Shown here in pieces: positions 18,753 through 26,873 of a stretch of 64,000 nt of DNA. The stretch's first letter is position 1; each line of letters begins with the position of its first letter. The notes under the pieces were generated by a model. The model worked only from the letters and a program-made list of their open reading frames with translations. It was not told the DNA's origin and made no database searches. The position numbers and the translations under genes were made by a program. This DNA is from Nocardioides psychrotolerans (lineage in GTDB: Bacteria; Actinomycetota; Actinomycetes; Propionibacteriales; Nocardioidaceae), in NCBI RefSeq assembly GCF_900113685.1, contig NZ_FOQG01000001.1, positions 396,623 through 460,622 of the forward strand. The letters run 5' to 3'.

Positions 18753-19426
18753 CGCGTGTACTCGTCGTCGAGGACGAAGAGAGCTACAGCGACGCGCTCG
18801 CCTACATGCTCCGCAAGGAAGGCTTCGAGGTCGCGATCGCGGCCGACGGCAACGCGGCGCTCGTGGAGTTCGACCGCAACGGCGCCGACATCGTGCTGCT
18901 CGACCTGATGCTTCCCGGGATCCCCGGCACCGAGGTCTGCCGCACGATCCGCCAGACCTCCAACGTGCCGGTCATCATGGTCAGCGCCAAGGACGACGAG
19001 GTCGACAAGGTGGTCGGGCTCGAGCTCGGGGCCGACGACTACGTCACCAAGCCCTACTCCCCCCGTGAGCTGGTCGCCCGCATCCGCGCCGTCCTGCGCC
19101 GCGGCACCGACCCTGACCTCGCGCCCGACACCCTCGAGGCCGGCCCCGTCCGCATGGACGTCGAGCGCCATGTCGTGACCGTCAACGGCAGCGAGCAGCG
19201 GCTCCCGCTCAAGGAGTTCGAGCTCCTCGAGATGTTCCTGCGCAACCCCGGTCGCGTGCTCACCCGCGGCCAGCTCATCGACCGCGTGTGGGGCTCCGAC
19301 TACGTCGGGGACACCAAGACCCTCGACGTCCACGTCAAGCGGCTGCGCGCCAAGCTCGAGCCTGAGCCGAGCGAGCCGAAGTACCTCGTCACCGTGCGTG
19401 GGTTGGGCTACAAGCTCGATCTGTGA
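18749..19426 (+). CDS. phoP: Response regulator, OmpR family (PhoP/RegX3 type)
   Basis: The 225-residue regulator has a receiver domain with acidic pocket VVEDEE, phospho-acceptor Asp in VLLDLMLPG and the conserved Lys in YVTKPYSP. A winged-helix DNA-binding domain follows (PLKEFELLEMFLRNPGRVLTRGQLID, DVHVKRLRAKLEP). It is translationally coupled to the kinase gene (GTGA overlap). It should bind the PHO-box-like repeats upstream of the operon and activate phosphate-starvation genes. Confidence 0.95.
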   Translation: MTRVLVVEDEESYSDALAYMLRKEGFEVAIAADGNAALVEFDRNGADIVLLDLMLPGIPGTEVCRTIRQTSNVPVIMVSAKDDEVDKVVGLELGADDYVTKPYSPRELVARIRAVLRRGTDPDLAPDTLEAGPVRMDVERHVVTVNGSEQRLPLKEFELLEMFLRNPGRVLTRGQLIDRVWGSDYVGDTKTLDVHVKRLRAKLEPEPSEPKYLVTVRGLGYKLDL

Positions 19427-19500
19427 GTCTGGCCGCATCTGGGCGCACCGTGTCCGAAACCCGCGTGTCACGGACCCGCGGCGGCACCTACGCTGACCAC

Positions 19501-20442
19501 GTGAGCAGTACGACGAACCCCGCGACCACAGCCGATCCCCAGACCGCCACCCCCACCTGGCTCCCGCCGACGGCGGTGGCGGTCACGCTGGTGTTCTGGG
19601 CCTCGGCCTTCGTCGCGATCCGCCACCTGGGCGAGGACTTCTCCGCCGGCTCGCTGTCCCTCGGGCGGCTCCTCGTGGGGGCCGTCGTGCTCGGCGCGCT
19701 CGCCCTGACCCGGGGCCTCCCCCGCCCGACGAGCCGCGAGTGGGTCTCGATCGTGGCGATCGGCGTGTTGTGGTTCGGTGTCTACAACGTCGCTCTCAAC
19801 GAGGGCGAGCAGCGCATCGACGCCGGCACCGCGGCGATGCTGATCCAGGTCTCGCCGGTGCTGATCGCCCTCCTGGCGGCGCTGTTCCTCTCCGAGCGTT
19901 TCTCCGTCTACCTCGGTCTCGGGCTGGCCCTCGCCTTCAGCGGCGTCGCGCTGATCGGCCTGGCCCAGCCCGAGGGCGGGGAGAGCGACGTGCTCGGGGT
20001 GGTGCTCTGCTTGGTGGCGGCCGTCGTCTACTCGATCAGCCTGATCCTGCAGAAGCCGCTCGTCGCCCGTCTGCCCGCGCTCACCGTCACCTGGCTGGCC
20101 TGCACGGTCGGTGCCGTGGCGTGCCTGCCGTTCTTTGGCACGCTGGTCTCCGAGACCCGCGCCGCGCCGACATCGTCGGTGCTGTGGGTGGTCTACCTCG
20201 GGGTGTTCCCCACGGCGGTCGCGTTCACGACGTACGCCTTCGCCCTCAAGCACATGAGCGCCTCGAGCCTGGGAGTCACGACCTACCTGGTGCCACCGAT
20301 CACGATCGTCATGGGCCTGGTCCTCCTCGATGAGACCCCGCCGACGATGGCCTACCTCGGCGGCGCGCTCGCACTCGTCGGCGTCGCGGTGGCGCGACGC
20401 AAACCGCGCACCATCGCCCAGGAGTCGGCCCAGGCGGCGTGA
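19501..20442 (+). CDS. EamA/DMT-family transporter
   Basis: The 313-residue protein has ten predicted helices in two EamA halves; typical features include WASAFVAIRHLG at the start of helix 1 and the second-half GVALIGLAQPEG junction. Substrate is unknown; such proteins export metabolites. I chose the GTG at 19501 because TACGCT (19489-19494) ends 6 nt upstream, indicating a leaderless start. A start at 19423 overlapping the phoP stop is possible but would add an unlikely polar extension. It converges on the sigma factor gene with a 6-bp gap. Confidence 0.85.
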   Translation: MSSTTNPATTADPQTATPTWLPPTAVAVTLVFWASAFVAIRHLGEDFSAGSLSLGRLLVGAVVLGALALTRGLPRPTSREWVSIVAIGVLWFGVYNVALNEGEQRIDAGTAAMLIQVSPVLIALLAALFLSERFSVYLGLGLALAFSGVALIGLAQPEGGESDVLGVVLCLVAAVVYSISLILQKPLVARLPALTVTWLACTVGAVACLPFFGTLVSETRAAPTSSVLWVVYLGVFPTAVAFTTYAFALKHMSASSLGVTTYLVPPITIVMGLVLLDETPPTMAYLGGALALVGVAVARRKPRTIAQESAQAA

Positions 20443-20448
20443 CGCGGT

Positions 20449-21180
20449 CTAGCGCGACAGGCTGGCGGCGAGCTCGACGCGCAGCGCCTTGGTCGCACGG
20501 CTGCGCAGCTGGCTGACGCGCGACTCGGTGACGTCGAGGACCTGGCCGATCTCGGCGAGGGTGAGGCCCTCGAAGAAGTAGAGCGCGACGATGACCTGGT
20601 CACGCTCGGGGAGCAGGCGCACGGCGCGCATCAGCAGCTCGCGCGTCCCCTCGTCCTCGAAGGCCTCGTCGAGGCGGGGGCCGCCGTCGTGGATCTCGGA
20701 GAGCTCGTCGTGGTCGACGCTCGCGACGACCGTCGGACGACCGAGGACCTCGCGCAGCTCGGGCAGCGGCAGGCCGGTCGCCTCGGCGAGCTCGGCGTCC
20801 TCGGGCGGGCGGCCCAGCCGCACCTGGAGCTCCTCGCGCACGCGGTCGACGTCGCGGACCTTGGTGCGCACGCTGCGCGGCACCCAGTCGGCGGCGCGGA
20901 TCGAGTCGATGATCGCGCCGCGGATGCGCGGGACGGCGTAGGTCTGGAACTGCAGGCCGCGGTCGGGCTGGAACTTGTCGATCGCGTCCATCAGGCCGAT
21001 GACGCCCTCGGAGACGAGGTCGGCCGACTCGACGCTCGGCGGGAGGCCGGCGCGCACGCGGCCGGCGACGTACTTGACCAACGGGGAGTACTGCAGGACC
21101 AGCCGGTTGCGCAGCTCGGTCGTCGGCTCGGCCGCGAACTGCGCCCACAGCGCTGCCGTGGGGTCGGGCTGCTCGGGCAC
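20449..21180 (-). CDS. whiG: WhiG/FliA-family RNA polymerase sigma factor
   Basis: The 243-residue protein has sigma region 2 (YSPLVKYVAGRV, ADLVSEGVIGLMDAIDKFQPDRGLQFQTYAVPRIRGAIIDSIRAADWVPRSVR), region 3 and region 4 (LTLAEIGQVLDVTESRVSQLRSRATKALR). The sequence and the lack of region 1 place it in the FliA/WhiG class. No flagellar genes are nearby; the neighbours are type IV pilus genes. An RsiG homologue 11 kb away would be its c-di-GMP-dependent anti-sigma. I chose the GTG at 21180 because CATACT ends 6 nt before it; an upstream in-frame start at 21219 would include that promoter. Confidence 0.92.
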   Translation of the reverse strand: MPEQPDPTAALWAQFAAEPTTELRNRLVLQYSPLVKYVAGRVRAGLPPSVESADLVSEGVIGLMDAIDKFQPDRGLQFQTYAVPRIRGAIIDSIRAADWVPRSVRTKVRDVDRVREELQVRLGRPPEDAELAEATGLPLPELREVLGRPTVVASVDHDELSEIHDGGPRLDEAFEDEGTRELLMRAVRLLPERDQVIVALYFFEGLTLAEIGQVLDVTESRVSQLRSRATKALRVELAASLSR

Positions 21181-21186
21181 GACGGG

Positions 21187-21192
21187 AGTATG
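21187..21192 (-). promoter_or_regulatory. Candidate leaderless -10 element of the sigma gene
   Basis: CATACT on the minus strand is followed by 6 nt and then the GTG at 21180. It lies in the gap after the upstream hypothetical gene, so the sigma gene can be transcribed independently of the pilus promoters. Confidence 0.45.
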
Positions 21193-21247
21193 GCACGCAG
21201 GTGACGCGTCAACGCGCACGCTCGCGCGGGCTGGGACCGAGGTGCGC

Positions 21248-21526
21248 TCAGTCGTCGAGGAAGGAGAGCTCGGCGAGGATCGCGGTCGAGCGGCGGGCGT
21301 CGACCAGCCCGCTCGCCGTCTGGTCGAACGGCGCCTCGTCGGCCGCCACGGGCGCCGGGTCGGGGTCGGGCTCGGGCTCGGGGTCGGGGTCGGGCTCGGG
21401 CTCGGGGTCGGGCTCGGGGTCGGGCTGGGGGGCCACGACCAGGGCCGGGGCCGGCGGCTGCTCGGTGTCGGGCCCGAGGAGGAGCTCGGTCAGCGCCGCG
21501 AGCTCGGCGGGGAGGTCGGGGTGCAT
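21248..21526 (-). CDS. Small acidic protein with Pro-Glu/Asp repeats
   Basis: The 92-residue product (MHPDLPAELAALTELLLG...) has a short amphipathic N-terminal helix and a ~30-residue PEPDPE/PDP repeat encoded by a GC-rich hexanucleotide-like repeat at 21357-21427. The C-terminus is AEAPFDQ/STAILAELSFLDD-like and helical. AGGAGC precedes the ATG. It sits between the pilin terminator and the sigma gene on the same strand, 67 bp upstream of whiG. I do not recognise it; a partner role for the sigma factor or pilus is only a guess. Confidence 0.55.
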   Translation of the reverse strand: MHPDLPAELAALTELLLGPDTEQPPAPALVVAPQPDPEPDPEPEPDPDPEPEPDPDPAPVAADEAPFDQTASGLVDARRSTAILAELSFLDD

Positions 21527-21562
21527 GGCTGCTCCTGGGCGTCGGTGGGGGAAATGCCCGGA

Positions 21563-21597
21563 CGGCGCGCCGGGGGACCTGGTCCCCCGGCGCGCCG
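21563..21597 (-). terminator. Hairpin terminator downstream of the major pilin gene
   Basis: Perfect 17-bp arms (CGGCGCGCCGGGGGACC and complement) around one T begin 10 bp past the pilin stop. Terminators of this strength after a highly expressed pilin gene are common, and partial read-through could feed the two genes downstream. Confidence 0.75.
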
Positions 21598-21606
21598 AGT
21601 CACGAA

Positions 21607-22023
21607 TTAGCCGGCAGGGGGCGGCGTCACCCCGGCGCATGCGCCGGCACCCGGGGTGCTGATCGGCTGCAGACCACCGTCGGTGGAGTCGTACATGAAG
21701 TATCCGGACCCGCCAGCGTTGGTGCCGACGAGGCAGAAGGCATCGATGGTGGGGTTCGCGAGAGTGACGTCGACGCCTTCGGTCTCAGTGGCGGGGTCGA
21801 GGGCAGCTCCAACATAGGTCTGCTTGTCAACGAAGAAGGTCTCGACCGCCGTGGCGGCGTTCTTCAGATCGGACTTGGTCGCGGAGTCGGCGGCCTTCTC
21901 GCGCTGGTTGAGGAAGGTCGGGATCGCGATGGCGGCGAGGATGCCGATGATCACGACGACGACGAGGAGCTCGATCAGGGTGAAACCCTGGTCCTTGGAG
22001 CGGGGCTGGGGGGTCTTGAGCAT
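21607..22023 (-). CDS. pilA: Type IV major pilin (prepilin)
   Basis: The 138-residue protein starts with a short basic leader ending in QGFTLIELLVVVVIIGILAAIAIPTFLNQREKA. This is a textbook class III signal with cleavage after Gly and Glu at mature position 5. The C-terminal part carries a Cys pair (CLVGTNAGGSGY, GAGACAG) that may form the D-loop disulfide. Stand-alone transcription, a strong terminator and small size point to the major subunit. A Shine-Dalgarno (AGGAGAATCCTC region) precedes the ATG. It lies divergent from the minor pilin operon. Confidence 0.93.
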   Translation of the reverse strand: MLKTPQPRSKDQGFTLIELLVVVVIIGILAAIAIPTFLNQREKAADSATKSDLKNAATAVETFFVDKQTYVGAALDPATETEGVDVTLANPTIDAFCLVGTNAGGSGYFMYDSTDGGLQPISTPGAGACAGVTPPPAG

Positions 22024-22092
22024 GAGGATTCTCCTGGGATGAGGGGGGAGGGAGCAGCCGACCCGGGGGGCGGCGGTGGTGCTGCACCGTGG

Positions 22093-22120
22093 TTGTCGGG
22101 GAGGTCGGGGACCGGCTTGA
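22093..22120 (-). promoter_or_regulatory. Candidate WhiG-type promoter of pilA
   Basis: TCAA (22120-22117), 16 nt, then CCCGACAA (22100-22093) on the minus strand. It matches the TAAA-N15/16-GCCGATAA pattern at 3/4 and 6/8 positions. It implies a leader of about 60 nt before the pilin ATG. Confidence 0.5.
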
Positions 22121-22148
22121 GGCCGGTCTGGACCACGTCACTCCAACC

Positions 22149-22176
22149 TCAAGAACCCCACGTGGACGACCGAGGA
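22149..22176 (+). promoter_or_regulatory. Candidate WhiG-type promoter of the minor pilin operon
   Basis: TCAA (22149-22152), 16 nt, ACCGAGGA (22169-22176). The -10 matches GCCGATAA at 5/8, the weakest of the set. It ends 7 nt before the ATG at 22184, which would make the operon leaderless. Confidence 0.4.
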
Positions 22177-22183
22177 CCCACGC

Positions 22184-22666
22184 ATGCCTGCCGACCAGCA
22201 CGCCGACACCGGCGCCACGCTCATCGAGCTGGTCGTGACCATCGCGCTGGCGGGGGTGCTGATGGCGATCGCGGTCGGCGGCTACGTCGCCTGGGCCCGC
22301 TCCAGCGAGCAGGAGGGCGCGGCGAGCGAGGTCCAGGCCGTGCTGCGCCAGGCGCAGCAGCGGGCGGTGACCGAGGGGCGCGCGACGTGCGTGGAGTTCG
22401 ACACTGCGCGCGACCGCTGGACGCTCTTCCGCGGCGCGTGCACCGACACGGGCCGCACCGTGCTCGAGGGGCCGGTCCGGCTCGACAGCAGCCGGGTGCA
22501 CCTCACCACGGCCGCCTTCACCAGCAGCGCCGGCAGCACGAGCGGCACGACGTTCAGCTCGCGCGGCACCGCCACCCCGGGTCGGGTGCGGATCGGGCGC
22601 GACGGCTCCTCGCGCGTCCTCACCATCACCGTCGAGGGACTGACCGGCCGTGTGGACACGCAGTGA
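22184..22666 (+). CDS. Minor pseudopilin, GspH/FimT-like
   Basis: The 160-residue product has the class III signal DTGATLIELVVTIALAGVLMAIAVGGYVAW with Glu at +5. A beta-rich C-terminal domain follows (ATCVEFDTARDRWTLFRG, RVRIGRDGSSRVLTITVEG). This fits GspH/FimT pseudopilins, which prime or tip the pilus. It is the first of four overlapping pilin-like genes; the next gene begins 17 bp before its stop. Confidence 0.85.
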   Translation: MPADQHADTGATLIELVVTIALAGVLMAIAVGGYVAWARSSEQEGAASEVQAVLRQAQQRAVTEGRATCVEFDTARDRWTLFRGACTDTGRTVLEGPVRLDSSRVHLTTAAFTSSAGSTSGTTFSSRGTATPGRVRIGRDGSSRVLTITVEGLTGRVDTQ

Positions 22667-24473
22667 GCGGCCGGCCGCCCGGGGCCGCGACCGGGGCTTC
22701 ACGCTGATCGAGGTCATCGTGGCGATCGGGCTGCTGGGCGTCCTGCTCGCCGCCGTCCTCCCCCAGCTCGTCAGCGGCATCCGCGCCAACGACCTCGCGC
22801 GCACCAACACCCAGGCCAAGGGCCTCGCACAGGCCGAGGTGGAGCGGATGCGCAACCTGCCCTTCCACGTGGCCCCCGAGGCCGGCGACTACATCGACGT
22901 GCTCGACCGCTACTTCCGCGACCTCACCACCCCGACCACCCCGACCAGCACCACCACCTGCGGCTCGAGCGAGCGCTGGACGGTGCCGGCCGCCACGTGG
23001 ACCGGGTACGTCGCTGCGACGGCGCCCCGCTGCGGCTGGGAGCCGAGCGGGGCGCTCTACCGCCACGTCCGCACCGCCGCAGCCGGCCCCAGCAACCCCG
23101 ACCTGACCGGTTTCGTGGTCGTCACCCACACCCGCTTCCTCACCAACACCACGCCGGCGACCGTGGTCGTGCCGCCGACCGGCTACACCAGCCAGGTCAC
23201 GGGCCTCGCGACCCCGCCCGCCTCCCAGGTCGCGGTGACGGTCACCGTCTTCCCGACCCGAGGCACCTCGCACACGCCGGTTCAGTCGTCGACCCAGATC
23301 GGGCGCCAGGACCTCGTGCCGTCGCGGATGAGCAGCTCGGTCGACGTCACCGCCGTCGAGATCGGCACCGGCACCGTCGACCAGCTCCCGCTCACCCTGT
23401 CGGCCGGGATGGTCGACCTCGCGGCGTCGCTGAGCGCCAGCAGCGAAGCGCGCGCAGCGCTGACCTCCACGCTGACCGGGCTCGGCACCGGCCAGCAGGC
23501 CGGCGGAGCCGCCACGAGCATCCAGGCGCCGCCCGACGCGACCGCGCCCGCCGCCAGCCAGGGCTCGGGCCAGCTCGACGCCAGCGGCTGCGCGCTCGTG
23601 TGCTGGGGCTCGACCGGCACCAGCGCCGCCCGGGTCGTCGCGACCGACGCCCTGCCCCACGCCGGCTCTCCCACCACCCCGCTCACGGCCGCGGTCACCG
23701 ACTCCTCGCGCGGCGCGCTGGCCCTCGCCGGCGGTGCCGGGGCGTCGTACCGCCCCAGCCTCGACCTCGCCCTCCCCCTCGTGCGCGCCGACACCGGCAC
23801 CGGCGTCAACGCCGGGGTGTCGCCCGCCTGCGCGGCGAGCGACGGCAGCGGCAGCCTGCGCGTGGCCGCCGGCGGCTGGCTGCGTACGACGTCACCGACC
23901 GATCCCTCGCCAACGCTGGTCGAGGCGTGCGGGACCGCGCAGTCCGCCCCGATCTCGGTGCTCCCCACGACCTTCGCCCCCGACGGCGTCCTGCGCGTGC
24001 GGCTCGTGCGCGCCTCCGTGCGCTGCGCCGTGGCGGGCGGCGCGCACGCCCCGTCGGCCACCTACGACTACTCCGCCGTGGTGCGGCGGTGGTCGCCCGG
24101 CGGCTACGTCACCATCGCCACGATCACGCCGGGATCGACCGCCTCGCTGGCCGACCTGGACCCCCAGGACATGTCGCTCGGGACCTTCGGCGACCTGGGC
24201 GACTACGTCGCGTCGTGGTCCTCGCTCACCGCCGCCGACGTGGCACGCACCCAGGTCGCCGGCGCCGCGGCCCTCGACCTGCCCGGCATCGTCAGCATCC
24301 TGACCCAGCCGGTGCGCTCCCCCACCGCAGCCAGCGAGTCGGTCGCCTTCATCGACGGTCAACCTGCGCCCACTCCCGTGCCTCCCGAGAGGCCCGTCGA
24401 GCTCGCCGACCCGACCTCGGCGGTGTCGCTGACCGTCGGCTCGCTGGCGTGCAGCGCCGAGGACGCGCGATGA
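22650..24473 (+). CDS. Large pilin-like protein with prepilin N-terminus
   Basis: The 607-residue protein begins with RDRGFTLIEVIVAIGLLGVLLAAVLPQLVSGI, a canonical prepilin helix. It continues with a very large Thr/Ser/Ala-rich exported region (residues ~70-600), several times longer than normal pseudopilins. Cys pairs are scattered through it. It could be an adhesin-like tip protein; that is inference from size. It overlaps its upstream neighbour by 17 bp and the downstream ATG by 4 bp. Confidence 0.8.
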   Translation: MWTRSERPAARGRDRGFTLIEVIVAIGLLGVLLAAVLPQLVSGIRANDLARTNTQAKGLAQAEVERMRNLPFHVAPEAGDYIDVLDRYFRDLTTPTTPTSTTTCGSSERWTVPAATWTGYVAATAPRCGWEPSGALYRHVRTAAAGPSNPDLTGFVVVTHTRFLTNTTPATVVVPPTGYTSQVTGLATPPASQVAVTVTVFPTRGTSHTPVQSSTQIGRQDLVPSRMSSSVDVTAVEIGTGTVDQLPLTLSAGMVDLAASLSASSEARAALTSTLTGLGTGQQAGGAATSIQAPPDATAPAASQGSGQLDASGCALVCWGSTGTSAARVVATDALPHAGSPTTPLTAAVTDSSRGALALAGGAGASYRPSLDLALPLVRADTGTGVNAGVSPACAASDGSGSLRVAAGGWLRTTSPTDPSPTLVEACGTAQSAPISVLPTTFAPDGVLRVRLVRASVRCAVAGGAHAPSATYDYSAVVRRWSPGGYVTIATITPGSTASLADLDPQDMSLGTFGDLGDYVASWSSLTAADVARTQVAGAAALDLPGIVSILTQPVRSPTAASESVAFIDGQPAPTPVPPERPVELADPTSAVSLTVGSLACSAEDAR

Positions 24474-25138
24474 GCGCGCCGAAGCACGACGCCGGCTTCT
24501 CGCTGGTCGAGGTGCTCGTCGCGATGGGCCTCTTCGCCGTCGTCGGGACGCTGCTGCTCGGCTTCGCGCTGTCGACCTCGTCGGTGAGCGACGACGCCCG
24601 CTCCAGCAGCGACCTGACGGGCGAGTCGCGGATCGCGATGGAGCGGATGGCGCGCGAGCTGCGCCAGGCCAGCGACGTGATCGCGGTGCAGTTCCAGAGC
24701 GCGACGTCGACGACGACCGCGATCACCTTCTGGACCGACTTCGACGGCGACGGCGTCCGCGACCTCGACGCCGCCGACCCCGAGGTCCTGACCTACCGCT
24801 GGGAGCCCGGCACCGCGCGGCTCACCCTCACCGCCGACGACGCCTCGGGCGCGGCGGTCACGCGGCCGATCCTCTCCGGCGACGTGGTGAGCCTCGACCT
24901 GCGGCTGCGCTCGAGCCTGTGGCAGTACGACGGCGAGCTGGACGGGACCCTCGACGGCGTGACGTCGTGGGAGGAGCTCGACGCGGCCGGCGCGCCCGTG
25001 GGCAACCTCAACGGCCGCCCCGACGACCCGGAGCTCGAGCACGTCGACCTGGTCGCCGTGCGGCTGGTCGTCGCGGACGGCGACGGCACGCAGACCTTCT
25101 CCTTCCAGGCCGACCTGCGCAACAGGTCGCAGACATGA
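24470..25138 (+). CDS. Minor pilin, PilW/PilJ-like
   Basis: The 222-residue product has the prepilin signal DAGFSLVEVLVAMGLFAVVGTLLLGFALS. An ESRIAMERMARELRQASDVIAVQ helix follows, typical of PilW-type minor pilins. The remainder is a beta-rich domain containing an Asp-rich DFDGDGVRDLDAADPE loop, which looks like a calcium-binding motif. Translationally coupled on both sides (ATGA at 24470 and 25135). Confidence 0.82.
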   Translation: MSAPKHDAGFSLVEVLVAMGLFAVVGTLLLGFALSTSSVSDDARSSSDLTGESRIAMERMARELRQASDVIAVQFQSATSTTTAITFWTDFDGDGVRDLDAADPEVLTYRWEPGTARLTLTADDASGAAVTRPILSGDVVSLDLRLRSSLWQYDGELDGTLDGVTSWEELDAAGAPVGNLNGRPDDPELEHVDLVAVRLVVADGDGTQTFSFQADLRNRSQT

Positions 25139-26493
25139 GGACCCCCGTGCCCCACGCCGCCCGCGCCCGCGACGAGGGCGCCGCCCTCGTCATCACCCTC
25201 ATGGTCATGGCGCTGGTCGGTGTCCTCACGACGACCGTCCTCAGCGTCACCATCAGCAACCTCGGCTCGACCCGTCGCGCGCAGGACTCGGCGCGCGCGC
25301 TGGACGCCGCCGACGCCGGGGTCACCCAGGCGATCGCCTACCTGCGCTCGTCGGGCAGCCGCGGCCTCACGTGCTCGCCGGGCTGCACCACCAACCCCTG
25401 GGGCAGCAGCAGCGCGCCGATGACGCAACCGGTCGTGGGCAGCACGGACCAGCGCTTCGAGGCGTGGATCGCGCCGCTGCCGGTCGCCGACGACCGGTCG
25501 CTGCGTTACCGGATCACCTCGCGCGGGCTGGCCGGGCAGGGGCGTCGCGACGTCCAGGTCGACGTCACGCTGAGCCTGCGCGAGCTCGGGCTGCCGCTCG
25601 GCATCTTCGCGCGCTCCGTGCAGGGAGCAGGCACGCCGGACCTGCGCGACATCAGCATCTTCACCACGGGCTGCGTGTTCAACCGCACGAAGATCGACTT
25701 CTTCGGAGACCTAGACGCCGCCTACGGGATCCCTCCGGCCGTCCACTCCTCCAAGGTGATCACCGACGGCAACGGCAGTGGCAGCAGCTGCAGCCCGACC
25801 GAGACCAAGGCGATCCACAAGACCGCCGCCGGTCGGTGCCGCGCCTCCGGTGCCACGCTGCGCTGGGACCAGGACTCCCAGGGGGCGGCCTGCGCCGCGC
25901 TGGCGGCGGCCCACCCCGCCTACTACCAGGCACAGAACCTCGATGCGGACGCCGCCAACGATGTCGACGGCACCTACCTCCAAGATGACGCGGCCCTGCT
26001 CGACCTCTTCGGCCTGGACGACGATCCGCTGCCGGTCGACAAGCTCGAGGAGCTGCGCGCCGTCGCGCGGTCGCAGCGCAGCTACTTCACGACGCGGAAC
26101 TACACCGTGCCCAACCCGGCCGTCACCCCCGATGCGGTGATGTTCTTCGACCTCGCGACGTCCGACCCGGGCGGCGTCGTCGACCTGAAGGGGCTCGGCA
26201 GCACCTGGGCGCAGGACGGCTGCAAGCAACGATCCCTGCTGATCGTCATCGACGGTGGCAACGTCCGCCTCAACGGCAACGGCGAGGTGGCCGCCAGCAT
26301 CGTGCTCACCTCGCGCACCTACGGCGAGGTCGACAAGGGCAGCGGCACCCCGGACTTCGTCGGCACGATGTTCGCCAACACCGTCAACCTCGCCGGGACC
26401 ATCGACCTCAGCCTCAACGCCTGCTTCCTGTCGAACCTCAGCCCCAGCCTCTACGCCGTCGTCGTCGACGACTACCGCGAGCTCGACCGCTGA
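25135..26493 (+). CDS. PilX-like minor pilin/pilus assembly protein
   Basis: The 452-residue protein starts with DEGAALVITLMVMALVGVLTTTVLSVTISNLGSTRRAQDSARALDAADAGVTQAIAYL. This is typical of PilX-N proteins, which carry a degenerate prepilin signal (E instead of Gly-Phe context). The C-terminal ~380 residues are an exported domain with several cysteines, longer than in Gram-negative PilX. ATG at 25135 overlaps the previous stop. It is the last gene of the minor pilin operon. Confidence 0.8.
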   Translation: MRTPVPHAARARDEGAALVITLMVMALVGVLTTTVLSVTISNLGSTRRAQDSARALDAADAGVTQAIAYLRSSGSRGLTCSPGCTTNPWGSSSAPMTQPVVGSTDQRFEAWIAPLPVADDRSLRYRITSRGLAGQGRRDVQVDVTLSLRELGLPLGIFARSVQGAGTPDLRDISIFTTGCVFNRTKIDFFGDLDAAYGIPPAVHSSKVITDGNGSGSSCSPTETKAIHKTAAGRCRASGATLRWDQDSQGAACAALAAAHPAYYQAQNLDADAANDVDGTYLQDDAALLDLFGLDDDPLPVDKLEELRAVARSQRSYFTTRNYTVPNPAVTPDAVMFFDLATSDPGGVVDLKGLGSTWAQDGCKQRSLLIVIDGGNVRLNGNGEVAASIVLTSRTYGEVDKGSGTPDFVGTMFANTVNLAGTIDLSLNACFLSNLSPSLYAVVVDDYRELDR

Positions 26494-26630
26494 CCCGCGG
26501 CCGCACCGGGGCCAGCGGGGCAGGTCGCTATGGTGATCCTCGTGGTCCCGCTCGGCTGTGCCAGGCCCCGGCCCCCAGCCACACCTTCGACGGTCACTCC
26601 TGCGCCGGACCGGACAGGAAAGAACCAGCC

Positions 26631-26870
26631 GTGACCGAACGCCGGCAGGAGGACCGGGCGCCCGAGACGGGACCGCCCGACGGCCTGGTCGAGGTGCTCG
26701 CGCGCTGGGAGCGCTCCGGCGGCCACTGGACGGTGCTGACCACGACCGAGGCGTGGATCGAGATCGGGTTGTTCACGTGCGATGGGGCAGAGCAGATGGG
26801 TCAGGTCAGCGGAGCCAGGACGTCGGTGCTGAGCAGCTTCCTGGCGGACCGCCTCAGCAGCACCGACTGA
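26631..26870 (+). CDS. Small conserved-type hypothetical protein
   Basis: The 79-residue product has a polar N-terminus and then a compact alpha/beta core (VEVLARWERSGGHWTVLTTTEAWIEIGLFTCDG...SFLADR). Short actinobacterial proteins of this type are conserved but uncharacterised. A purine-rich AGGAAAGAA lies ~7 nt before the GTG, and TATGGT at 26529-26534 could be its -10. It is tail-to-tail with pilC (3-bp gap). Function unknown. Confidence 0.6.
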   Translation: MTERRQEDRAPETGPPDGLVEVLARWERSGGHWTVLTTTEAWIEIGLFTCDGAEQMGQVSGARTSVLSSFLADRLSSTD

Positions 26871-26873
26871 GGC

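Noticed and set aside
21357..21427. GGGTCGGG-type direct repeats resembling a CRISPR-like array
   Set aside because: They encode the PEPDPE repeats of a small protein, are contiguous and have no unique spacers.
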